Shown here: in pieces, positions 27,569 to 39,220 of the stretch | How the letters are laid out: every line of letters begins with the position of its first letter | Position numbering within the stretch: the stretch's first letter is position 1 | Source: Lichenostomus cassidix | Lineage: Eukaryota > Chordata > Aves > Passeriformes > Meliphagidae | NCBI GenBank assembly: GCA_008360975.2 | Contig: CM039211.1 | Coordinates: 2,163,295-2,227,294 of the forward strand | DNA length: 64,000 nucleotides | Reading direction: 5' to 3' | Notes under the pieces: model-generated | Database searches by the model: none | Told to the model about the DNA's origin: nothing | What the model saw: the letters and a program-made list of their open reading frames with translations, nothing else | Program-made: the position numbers and the translations under genes

Positions 27569-28396
27569 AAAATGTAAATTTGAAGGTGACACCGAGTGTG
27601 GATGTGCTGGAGGGCAGGAGGGCTCTGCAGGGGATCTGGACAGGCTGGAGCTGTGGGATGAGGCCAGTGGGGTGAGGGACAGCCAGGGGAAGTTCTGGGT
27701 GCTGCCCTTGGGACACAACAAGCCCTGCAGCTCCAGGCTGGGGGAAAAGTGGCTGAAAGCTGGAAAAGGCCCTGGGGGTGCTGCTGACAGCAGCTGGACA
27801 TGAGCCCAGGGGTGCCCAGGTGGCCAAGAAGGCCAGTGGCCCCTGGGCTGTCCCAGCCATGGTGTGGCAGCAGGAGCAGGGCTGTGACCATCCTGTGCTG
27901 GGCACTGCTGAGGCCACACCTCGAGTGCTGTGTCCAGTTCTGGGCCTCTCCCGACAAGAGACTGAGGGGCTGGAGAAGGGATTCCATTCCAGGGAAGGGA
28001 ACGGAGCTGGGAAAGGTCTGGAGCACCAGGAATGGCTGAGGGAGCTGGGAAAGGAGCTCAGCCTGGAGAAAAGGAGGCTCAGGGGGACCTTGTGGCTCTG
28101 CACAGCTCCTGACAGGAGAGGACAGCCGGGGGGTCAGGCTGTGCTCCAGGGAACAGGGACAGGACAAGGAAATGGCCTCAGGTTGCACCAGCGGAGCTTC
28201 AGATTGGAATTTAGGAAACTTTTCTACACCTAAAAGGTTTTCAGGCAAGTGGTTGAGTCACCATCCCTGGAGGGATTTGAGAAAGGTGTGGATGTGGCAC
28301 TTAGGGACATCTTTAGTGCTGGATTGACAGTGCTAGGTCCATGATTGGACTCAATGTCCTTAAGGGGTTTTTCCCAACCCAAACAATTCTATGTTT
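27569..28396 (+). mobile_element. CR1 LINE, 3' part with decayed ORF2 end
   Basis: An 830-bp GC-rich block in AT-rich DNA follows the CR1 3' region in order. It has remnants of the ORF2 C-terminus (GGCTGGGGGAAAAGTGGCTG, GCCCAGGTGGCCAAGAAGGC, GAGGCCACACCTCGAGTGCT, CTGGAGAAAAGGAGGCTCAG), then GTGGTTGAGTCACCATCCCT and a tail ending ATTCTATG. Frames of 151-254 codons on both strands here are fragments or shadows of this element. The reading frame is broken by indels, including loss of about 20 bp near 28235, so this is a dead 5'-truncated copy. Confidence 0.93.
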
Positions 28397-31300
28397 CCAA
28401 GAATATGAACCCAGGGAGAAAGGGCTCCTTTGTCCAGGTAGTCTAATCAAATTTTAAAAAACACACTGATTCAAACAGGCAAGTTAACTGACTCTGTGGC
28501 AGTAAGGTTTATTCTGCCCTAAGAAAAGTCATTATCTCTATATAGAGAAACTGCAGAGAGCAGCTGCTTCCAAGGTCTTTTCCAGATTTGGGAGACAGAA
28601 GCAGGTGTGGGTGTTTTTCAACTAAACTGTTGACATTGGCTTTAAAATTTAACCCTTTAAGGTTAATCAGATCCAGTCTGACATTTTTATTTCCTCTTTA
28701 GAAGGCCGGTTTATAGCTCCACCACCCACAAAACCACCCACTTAAATCAATTGGGGAACATCTCATCCTCTTAGACCCAAGAGAGGCCAAATTTCCACAA
28801 TTCTAAACCATTATTCTCAAGCTCTTTGAAAAGCTGATGATTTCCCGGAAAAAGAATTACATGTCAATCAAATCTTGCTAAATCAAATCTTGAGGCCTTT
28901 TTTGTGTAGTACCTGTGAATTATTTTATTGCAATCCTCATATCTCAGCAGAAAAAAAGCCAGGCCAAAAGGCTTTAAAGAACAATAAACTTCCATATACT
29001 AAGAAAAAGCAGATAATAAAGTTTGATTGGGATTTTTATTTGGTTTTTTGGGTTGTTTTTGTTGATTTTTTTATTAACACAGGTCTGCTTAGGTTAAATT
29101 GTTATGATTGTATTTTGTGCTGCCCCTCAAAGTGTATGTTTAAATTCAGGACTGCTCCTGCATAAAAATACCTCCAACTTTGGCTGTGACAGGCTCATCT
29201 TCTATTGTATGATGGACCCAGGTTATGATTTAGCAAGACAGGCAGAAAATTACCTAATTGATTCTCTGTACTCTCCTTAGGTTATTTCAGTCTTTCCAAA
29301 AGTATTTTAGGCATGTAACCTGTATTTGAGGTAGTCTGTGTTCCTTTGTAAATATTATTCATTGAAAAGAAATATTTGGGGTATTTTTATAGGGAACAGC
29401 TCAACCTCTTCTTTTGCAGTTCCCAGAATTGGTGATTATCTTGAAATGAATAGACAGCCAATAGTTAAGCAATAATTTTCTGTGAGATCTTGTGCACTAT
29501 TTACTGTCCATCATTAATATTACATTGTAGACACAGAAAGATTAATTTACTCCTAGATTTTCCTCTAGTAGTCTCAAGGTTTTAGGACTTCTTTTAAAAT
29601 TATTTCAATATGATTTTTTAAATATTATTTTCCCACTCTCGAAGGTCCTCTGTCTATTTCCTTTTGCAAGTTTTTAAAATATCTATTTCATTCTGGGGTA
29701 CTTACTACCTCATTTCAAAATCCTGAAAATTATTTAAGATACATTTGTTTCTACATCTGGATGCAAATGCATTTGTGTGGAGCCAAAGTCCTGCTCTCTG
29801 AAATATCTGTTCAAGGCAAGTATTTCATGAGTTCTCCTTAAATGAATGTCATGGATTACGTTGTTCTCTCAGCCATGTAGCTGAAACAACAATAGGTCTC
29901 ATTAATTAATTAATGAGAAGGATAAGAAAGAAAAGAATCAGCTTATCACAAATACATTCAACAGTTTAGTCATAATAAGGTGCTCTTATCGCCATGTGAC
30001 CTTTCAGGATACAGGATTGAGCAAAATGGGCACAGCTCTCTTTATAAAGGTCAGATGCTGTTGAAAGTTCACTTCCACACAGGATGGAATTTATTTTACC
30101 CTCCAAGTTCTCACAAGGTGAAACCTGTCAACCTAATTCAGTTCAAATATCTGATTCTAAGGTCCTGGTGTTCCAATATTTTTGCATTTTTAGCTAAGAA
30201 AATCTATGAAGTTTAGAATAATTTCTCTAAAGCTCCTCTGAAATGGAGTAGTTTTCATGTGTAATGATGTTTCAGTCTTAATTCCCACAAGGGACAAATT
30301 TATTTTCACCATTGAATCAAAAGCATGTTCAGTTTTACCAGTTTGATTTAAAGGCCAGAAAGATGTTCAAGACAGCTGTTGACCCCAAAACCTGCATACA
30401 GCTTAAATATGGTGTGAGGAGGGAGGACAGCTACACAGTGGTTTTAATTATATGAATAAACACTGGTACAGCTTTTTGAATCATCTTGGCTTATACCCCT
30501 GGGGTTTGTGTTTTTTGATATTATAGCAGCATTTCAGGACTTCCAGAAGAAAGACTGAGTTCTTATTTTGTTAATGCAAAAACAGTAAAGGAGAGTGTGT
30601 CCACTGAAAACCTCTGGCCTAACCTGTGGCAACAGGAAAACCATGAAGAGAACATGGAAAGTCACAGAAAAAAAGTGATATCTAGTTGTTATGTAGCCAC
30701 CTGTTGATGACCTTAATGTGTTTATATATTTCTTATTAGCTTTCTTGGGTTTTATTTCACGTTTACGTATTGTTATATATATTGTCCATCCATGATAACC
30801 ATGTCTGAGCAGACTTTACCAGTATAACAACCTGCACAGAACTGTCAAAGAAACTAACCTGTTCCACAGATAACTAATTTAAAGATCCATATCCATTCTT
30901 GCCACACACACACCAAAAAAAAAAATTCCTGGGAACATTTGATCTTATTAATAGTAGTACTGTATGAGTTCTGTAACATCTATTATCAGTTAACTCTCAC
31001 ATGACTGCAGCAGATAGACTGGAGCATGACAATTTCAAGTCTCATGAAAGGTAAACCAGACAGACCTGTGCATCTGGCAAAAATTATAAAAATTAGAAGT
31101 GAATATATCTTAGATTTATCTTGGCTTTTTGCCTCTTAAGGAGAAAGTGAGTCCAGTAACATAAAGTTTTCACAAAATTAGGACTGCAAAATAAGGGAAT
31201 CTATGAATCACAAAAGTCATAGCTTAACCTTTTATTATGCTTGCATTTTCCCTCAGGACTGCAAGGCATTGTGCTTCTGGAATTAGGATACTAGTCTCAA

Positions 31301-34099
31301 AAAAGAAAATGAGATATTCTTCCTGACCTCCTGCTCAGGAAGTTACTAGAATGGTATTTATTTTCAGTGACTAAACCCTGGGTTAACCAAGCCCCATATC
31401 AGCAGAGCAAACCATTTCTCCCTGTTGAATGTGTTTTGCTTTAGCCTGTAAATAACCAAGCACATTTTTCAACACATAAGAACCTTGAATTGCAGTAATT
31501 AATTCATGAGACATCACAGCTGAAGAAAAAGTGTCCTGTTGATTAAATTCTTGGATGGGGACCAATGGCTTCATCGCTGGGGACGTATTAACTTTCTAAA
31601 TCTCATCACTGTGTATTCCACTACAGGGAGCAGCACATGGCTCTGAGAGAGGCACCCAGCATCCTGTCCCTTGGGATTAACACACTGGAAAATCCAGTGG
31701 AAAATCCAGCAGCACTGCACAGAGGCAGGGAAGGGCAGGGACAAAGGCCCTGGATCACAGCTGACACACAGCCTGACCTCTCTTCAGTGCAGCATGGAGT
31801 GGAGACAACAGGCTGGGTGCTCCTCTGGTTCTGGAGTTCGTGCTGCTGTGGCAAATTGACAGGCAAGATGGTCCAGCCCACGGGAGGAAACAGGGAGGTG
31901 TGGTTTTGGTAGATTTAGGGGAACTGGTTGGTTGACAAAAATGTTTTTAACTGACAAATGGGAAATTTTTGAAAATTGGCTGGAAATGAGTTGTCAGGTA
32001 CATTTTTCTTTCTTTTTTTTCCTTCTCTCTCATCCCACTACTCTCTTCCTCCCACTGAAGACAATGTAGTATTTAGAACTTGTTTTTCCTGTTTCCATGT
32101 GAATCCTTTTGAAACTGATGGAAGATTGGTAAAAGAAATAGATTACTTGCATTATTTTCCTTAAATTTTCATATTTTTTAAGCTTGGGAGTGACCTACTC
32201 TGCCACACTGAGCTGCATATTCATTACATTTCCTGAATATATGCAAATTATTTCAGTGGATTTATTTGGATGTGAGTAGGGGTCTTTTGAGGGTCTTTGG
32301 TGATCATTTTGGAACATCCCATTGCCCAAATTTCCCTTTTATTGTTCTGGATCTTCTAATGAGCCTTTTGTCCTTGGGAATATCTCAATTATGTCAAGAT
32401 GCACTTCTGTTATCATTCTTTGCTCTGACACTCAATCCTTGTTCTCAAAACTAAGATATCTGCCAGTACATTTTGTCACATATTAATCACTGGTATAGGT
32501 ATCAAACATTATTGTGCTGAAGTTAAAAGAATTTCCCAACATCTTCCCCCACTGCTGCACAGACTCCTTGGGTAACACTATCAACCTTTTTTTAAAATTA
32601 ATTCCTTGATTTTGCTTTCTTTTCCCTACCTTTTCTGTATCCAAAAATCTGTATATTTTGCCTCCTGCTCTATTCCTGTTTTCAGTGATTTTCTTCTAAA
32701 TTTTTGTCCTGAAAGGAGAAAAAACCCCAAAACTTCTGAAACAAAGCTGAAATTGGTTGATAGTTACCATTCAGGAATTATGCCTGACTCACTGCATAAA
32801 TGTGGCACCTACTGCTATCCCATTTGGTATAAGGCTGGCGACAGAAATTTCTCCCCTTAGACTTTACAGTGCACCTTTTTTTTTACTGTTTTTGTGTCAA
32901 GATTAAAAGAGCAAAGAAAACATTAAATGTTTCCTACAGGTTTTACAATTTCCTCTCCAAAACCTGCCATTTCTGAGACATTCCACACAGATTTCCACTT
33001 CCAGGGCCAGAAGAAGTTCTTTCACCTGGCATTATTTGGTATTTTGAGTAGACACATGGTTAAAAAACTTTTTCCTCCAACAAAGGAGGAGCTGGAATCC
33101 CGATGTTCAGAATATGTGAGTGTTGAAAAGATAAATAGCACTGCTCCATTAACATCTTAATGAAATTACAGAAAAGCCCATCAGATGTCTCAAACTCACG
33201 TTTCACACATGCTGACGTTTCTTTCACATTCCTTTGAAGTCTTTACATGCAGAAGGCCATCACAGGATATATATATTTTTTTTTCAGCCTCAAGTATTGA
33301 GAGCAGTTGGACGTCTGACTCCAAGCACGGTGCTGGCTGCTGATTTTTGGCATACCAGAGAGAAAACAAAGTGCCAGGCCTTTGTCACAAACACCACCTG
33401 TTCCAGGAGCTGTCAGTCACCAGCCTTTTGAACTTCTGACTTCACTGCAGACATGGCAATGAGAAGGAGGAAAGGCAGCTGGGGAAGGACAGAAAGATTT
33501 CCAGGCAAAAGCTCTGAAAACAATCTGCAGTTTCCTTCCAGCCCAGGGAGTACACCAGAAACGTCCCTGCCTGAAACAAAGCAGAGGGAGGAAGGGTGAG
33601 GCTGAATTTTGTGTTTTACAGTCTATCTCAACTCCACAAGGGCATTTATTATAGATCTGGCCTGGAACATAGTTATTTCTGCATCAGCACAGAAGAGACC
33701 AACTTGTTTCAGCATTTGCTTCGTAAAATAGTATTGCAGTTTCACAGGTACACTCTGAGATGGATGATTTCCAAGGTCCTTTTAATCTGTGAGACATATG
33801 ATGACTATGAAAGAACACAATTTTCAAACTAAACCCTTTTGGCAGTGATTTTCAAAATACCTTAAGAGACTGAGTGGAAATTCAGTATTTAACTCAAATT
33901 TTCGAAAATCCTTGAGTTGGAATTTCAGGAATTGAATTCCAAATTTTATAACCCTATCAGGCTCACTGTTTGATAAAACGAGATGAAGGCATTTAATTTT
34001 CCCCAGTTCAGGTGGGGCAATTATCTGTAGGGTGATGAAAAAGAAATTGCTCCTCTGCAATGTCAGTGTACCACAGTCTAGAAGGCTAAAAACATTTCA
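28397..34099. other. Intergenic, no gene seen
   Basis: AT-rich sequence contains the 22-bp palindrome at 29.9 kb. A modestly GC-rich patch at 31.62-31.91 kb has frames on both strands and a small CTGGAAAATCCAG-type duplication near 31685. It is not recognisable as a gene. Confidence 0.55.
29897..29918. repeat. Perfect 22-bp AT-rich palindrome
   Basis: Arms TCTCATTAATT and AATTAATGAGA meet with no spacer. The centre carries overlapping TAAT homeodomain-type cores. Confidence 0.9.
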
Positions 34100-34895
34100 T
34101 GGAAATTTAATCTCGTAGCACCAAGCCATGGATCCTGGGAATATCAATACTGTGGATTGACATTTTTGTTAACAGAACATCCCATGGGTCAGGCTTGAAA
34201 GCCATAAATAATATTACTGTCCAGGGCAGACTGGGAGCTGCAGAAAGGGTTTTTCAGGGAGAACTTCCCACTGAGTCACCAGGTGTGGAATGGACCCCCT
34301 GGCTTTCTAAACTCCTTCTCAGAGGGGAGTCTGGGTGAGGCTGGATCCAATCCCAGCCCCAAACTCAGCCAACAATTTATGCCTAAATGATTGTATTTGT
34401 GTAATAGACCCTTTGGATTAAGGATGACAGGCCAGGCATATTTATATAAAAGTATGTTATTTATTATAGCTGCCAGGTGAAGAATTGTTTGCACCTGGTG
34501 GGTAAATACAATGGTCATTCTTCAAAAACCAGTGGCCTATGGAACCACACAATGCTCATTCTGTAGGGAGAAGAAATGGAAAGCCACCAGCCCAGTTGTG
34601 CCAAGTTTTAGCAGTTCACTGGGCAGTCAGGTGTGACTTTGGCATCAACAACCACCAGGGACCACCAAAGAGACCCCCAGGACAGAGGAATGCATGAGCA
34701 GAAGGGAGAGAACACCTCCCTGTTAAGGATTTCAGAGAAATTATTGTTGTTTGCATGTTTTTCCTGGGAAAACCTATGACTATGTAAAATAAAGTATATA
34801 AACAGGATCCTTGTCTGTACTCAGCTTGCTCAATATTTGGAGGCAATTTCATGCTTCCTGCTGAATAAAGAATGCTTGCTTCTTAATGGTATGTC
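34100..34895 (+). mobile_element. LTR-like segment of an old endogenous retroelement
   Basis: The right part has an LTR-like layout: a TATA-type AAAGTATATAAACAGG near 34791-34806, then about 60 bp to a polyadenylation signal AATAAA at 34864-34869 followed by GAATGCTTGCTTCTTA. The left part (34200-34390) is a moderately GC-rich block that reads like repeat consensus (GAGTCACCAGGTGTGGAATG, GGGGAGTCTGGGTGAGGCTG). I see no gag, pol or env frame, so this would be a solo or fragmentary LTR. Family and exact ends cannot be set without a repeat library. Confidence 0.45.
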
Positions 34896-35084
34896 TATTG
34901 ATGTTAAAGAGTTTTTATTTTTACCCATTTTTGGTAACATGATTATGACTGGACCAAAAGATCTTAATCATCATTCTCTACTACACAGTACAGGTAGCTA
35001 TAATTAATTGTTTAACATAGTGCACTATTTTTGAAGCAATATCAAACGATTGTATTAAAGGTAGCAAAATCAGTTTTTAAGTAG

Positions 35085-35560
35085 AAGTTGGTGTTGCTCA
35101 TCCACACCAAGACTGTAGTAAATCTCTCTCAGCCTCAAGAGATAACCTTGAGGGGAGTCCTCAGTCCAGGGAGGAATCTCCACACACTCTCCTAGAAAGG
35201 GTGCATGAGAATATCCTCCCTTTCACAGGTGGGACAGTGCTTTTATAGCACCAGGTGATGGACTTTCAGTCAGATGTCCCCAGGCCAGCTGTGTCAGCTC
35301 AGCAGCCTTAGATAAGTTATCAGTAGTGTCACTTGTTGGTTCCTTTATCAGGTACTTTGACACATCTTCCACATCCTCACCTCACTCACAGGATGTTTGA
35401 CTTTTGCCAGTGATGAGTCGGGCAGGTCTCAGCATTGTTCAACACTAAAAAACACCAAGGCACCTCCTTCTCACTCACAGGGTGTTGTTTGAGGTGTTTT
35501 ACCCCCACCTCAGGCAGAGTGTCCTGCTACAATTATTCCTCACTCCCTTTTTCTCTGGAG
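35085..35560 (-). mobile_element. LTR-like segment, reverse orientation
   Basis: On the minus strand this reads GGTGCTATAAAAGCACTGTC (TATA box, + strand 35241-35247), then GGAGATTCCTCCCTGGACTG and CTCAAGGTTATCTCTTGAGG. That layout and composition resemble the promoter and R/U5 part of avian endogenous retroelement LTRs. A CTCACTCACAGG motif occurs twice (near 35382 and 35473). There are no protein-coding remnants. It lies under 200 bp from the + strand LTR-like segment, so the two may be parts of one rearranged insertion or separate insertions. Confidence 0.42.
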
Positions 35561-38500
35561 CACCTTAAGTGCTGTATGTGGGTTGGAATACTTCTCAGAT
35601 GGTTTTTCCCCCTCTCATTCTGATAATATGGATGGAGAAGCATTTACTGAGGAGTTGTTCATTCTGTTTTGTTTCTTAAAAAGGTCTGTATGGGTTGAGA
35701 GCAACACATTCACCTTCAGAAAGCCCAACCAAGTGGAGTGCTGTGATTCTGGGACAAGAAATAGTGCTGATTTAATTACTTACAATGCTGTTGTCAATGT
35801 GCAAACAAGCTTTTTGACTGAGGACTGTCATATCAAAAGAAGATATGACAAAATAAGAAGTGGCATCTTAAGGACACTTGTGCTGCTTAAGGTAAAGCAA
35901 GTGTTGCAAGGCACAATAGAGACTTTGAAAAGCAGCATTGGCTTGTTGTGATTATAGTTCTTATTTATGTCACTTCAGTTGTCACAGACTCAGAAAAGCC
36001 TTACAAACTTGAGTCATCCTGGATGACATCCAAACCTCCTACGTACAACCTGTAAAAAACGTTTCTTTATAAATAGATATCTTAAATATCCTACCCGTTT
36101 TCTGGAGCTACTGTTTGATATTCTGTTGTCTTTGTGTTATAAGAGCCTCATGCATGGCAAATAATATACTATTTCTTACTGTTTTCCTCATAAGACCTTA
36201 AAATCCCTGAAACAGGTAGGTGTCAGCTTCCTAATAACATACACATTACTGAGAAAAATAAGAAATTATTAGGAAGTCACTGTTATTCTGGTACATAGTG
36301 CATTACTCACATGTTCCTGTAGACTGGAATTCAACTTTTTATATCAGCACTAAATGAATATGAATGAAATATTCCCAAAGTGCTTAAAACACCCTGGATC
36401 TGCCATTGAGCTACAACTGGACCTCCTGGGCAATTTCCCATCAGTGACTCCACATGAAAAGTGGGAACCAGAAGCAAATCAAACTCTCAGAACCCTAAAG
36501 GCACTCAGTATTAACACCTTAACAGCTGCAGCAGATGTTGAGCACTACTAAAAAGACACAATTTAGTTTTGGACCAGAGCTGGAGGACTCTATGCTTTAC
36601 TGTTTTTATTGTTCTTGAGAACACTGATTTACTAGATAATTATTTTTTTTTAAATCAGAAATAGATGATTTATTTGTTTCCCCGGTGCATACCACGGATG
36701 ATAAACCTGTCACTTGAAATCATCTGAGATCTGACCTGTACAGGACTGAACAGGGTGAGCTTTATATCCTTTTCTGCTTCCTCATTGGGAGCTACTGACT
36801 GCCAGCCTAGCTTGCCACTAGAAATTTGGGTTGTTTAAACATTGTGAAGTTTGTATTTGTTTTGTTGACATTCAGAGGGTGTTGTGTGCTCAAATGAAAT
36901 ATGGGGCCTCGGTAAAACTCTAACATCCAATCTTATCAGCAGTGTACCAATTTTCACATGTCACAGTTTTCTGGGTCTTTGAATTCTGAATAAAATGTGC
37001 TTTTATAGTGTCTAACACACAACTGAGCTTCACAGCAGCTTATGAACTGCTGGACTCTTTTAAAAATGGTGCTGACAAATATTTAAGTGTGGAAAGTATC
37101 CTTTTTAGAAACTTGTTTACTCGCCTACTACGTTGTCATAATCTCCCTTTTAATTGGTGTATATTTATTGGGTTCTGACAATGAGTTGCAAAACATGCCT
37201 CTGATGACTGCATACATTCAAACACGTTTAGATAGCACTAGCCTTAAGCAATCGGTGCTGTGAAAGCAATCCTTATGTAAAAGAGGTGAAAAAACCCTGT
37301 AAACTAAAGAGGAGACAATGTTCTGTCATCCTCAGAAACACACAGTCAGTCAAACAATAACACCAAGCATGCTAAAACAGTGGAAAAACCCCAAGCATTA
37401 TAAGTCAGCATTGCAGTATCTTTCACAAATGGTTCTTGCAGCTCTGTGACGTGAAGACACAAGACATCAACCTTCTCCCTATCTGCAGCAATAACATCAT
37501 ATGCCACTTGGGACATGTAATTTATTTTTTCTGTCTCACATGCAGGAAATGTTTTCTCGTGCACTAAAATGCTCCGAGATACACGTGGAACTGTACCGTG
37601 CCAGTGAAAATCCTTACTGGGATAGTATCTTAATGATGATAAGTGAGGAGTGAGGTATGCCAGGGTAGATTTCTCTGTTGTATTTAGACATCTGGAAAAA
37701 TGATTTGCACAGAGTGTTCTGCCATCTGAACAGTTGCCTTTATGGGTCATCATTCTTTTCTTCCTGGGAGAAGGTCACCAGCATTCACAGATCACCCTGA
37801 CGTAACAATTAGAATTGGCACCTGGCTCCGTCTTGCTCTGACAGAGCAAGGCATGAAGGAGGTGCCAGATATGCCTAGAGGGAAAGAGTGAGGGGAAGGA
37901 GTGCAACACAAATTATAACTTAGGGAAAGGGGGGCGTGGAAGTCACTAATACTATTAAACCAGAGAATTCCTCAACAAAACAATGTTCAGAGACCTGTTT
38001 CTATCACAAGTCCTTGTTATGACACTGGTGTGCCTCAGAAAAGAATCACTTCCAGTGCACAGCAGATTCTGCCTGAAAAATCCATTAAATAATAATATTA
38101 GAAAGTGTGTGACTGGCTGCCCAGCAATTCAAACATGTGTCCTCCTCTCCGCATGCCTGCACTGCCTCTTGCTTGAATTTGGTAATGAAGAAGATTAAAG
38201 CTGTCAGTTACATACAAGGGTTAAGAACTCCAAAAGGATTTATGATCTCTGTGCAGTCTCCAGGGAGAATAAGCAGACTGCTCCCTGCCAAAACACTCCT
38301 AAGCTGCCCTGCAGTGAGGAGCATTACAGGAAAAGTACCAGAGTTAGACAGTGGGATGGGGAATAGCAAAGGAATAGGGAAATGCAGCTATCAGCATCTT
38401 ACCTGCTGTGTCTATTCTCCATTCTTTCTTCAGTGTACTTCCTCTTTTCTGTCAAGAAATGTATTTAAATTGGCACAAATTTGATGCAAAGTTTAATTAA

Positions 38501-39207
38501 TCCAAGCTACAGAGCACTAGTGCATCTTTTGCCGTGTATAGAAACTTCCTTAGAATAATGAACTTAACTCAGAAATAAGGAACTGCTAAGAATAGTGAAC
38601 TACTAATGAAGATGGCTGCTTTCTCAATTTGCTTATTCATTGCTTGGGCCAGTATTGTTTACAACTGATGGATGAGAAAATTATAATTGTTTTAGCACTC
38701 TCCTGGAGAATAGTGCTTATCAAACTCTAATTAAAGGTTACAGTATTTTAGTATCTGAAAAGCTGGAAATATGATTTGCTTTCAGCTCCTCTCATCTAGA
38801 TATTAAGAAAAGAAAATCTTCTGGAATTATCACGGTCCAGTCTCTTGTCAAAACACAATCATATCATCTGCCCCTGTGTTCTGCACAAATTTACCAGTCA
38901 GCAGAGGTCTTTCAATCACTGATTTCTCAAAGTCATCATGAAGGGGTTGTTGAGAGGACAGAAACCCCAGATGAGGAGAAAAAAAATCTGTGATTTGACT
39001 GCAGATCTGCAGCTGAGGCCAACTGCTTATGAGCCGCAGCTGTGTGAAGCCTCCAGCTGGAAGGACACGCATCCCTGTAAATATCAAAACCATGCCTCAG
39101 CCATGGTTCACCTCGCAGAGCAGTCCACATTTCCACAGCTGCATCAGACTGTGGCAAAGGTGATGATAAAGGTTTACAAGAGCTTAAGCTCACCCACACG
39201 CTTAATC

Positions 39208-39220
39208 ACGCGATTCGCGT
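39208..39220. promoter_or_regulatory. CpG-dense palindrome ACGCGATTCGCGT
   Basis: ACGCGA and TCGCGT flank a single T, giving four CpG dinucleotides in 13 bp inside CpG-poor intergenic DNA. It looks like a protein-binding dyad, but I cannot name the factor. Confidence 0.4.

Noticed and set aside
27484..28248. 254-codon minus-strand frame and overlapping frames
   Set aside because: They lie within the CR1 element, antisense to its ORF2 remnant.
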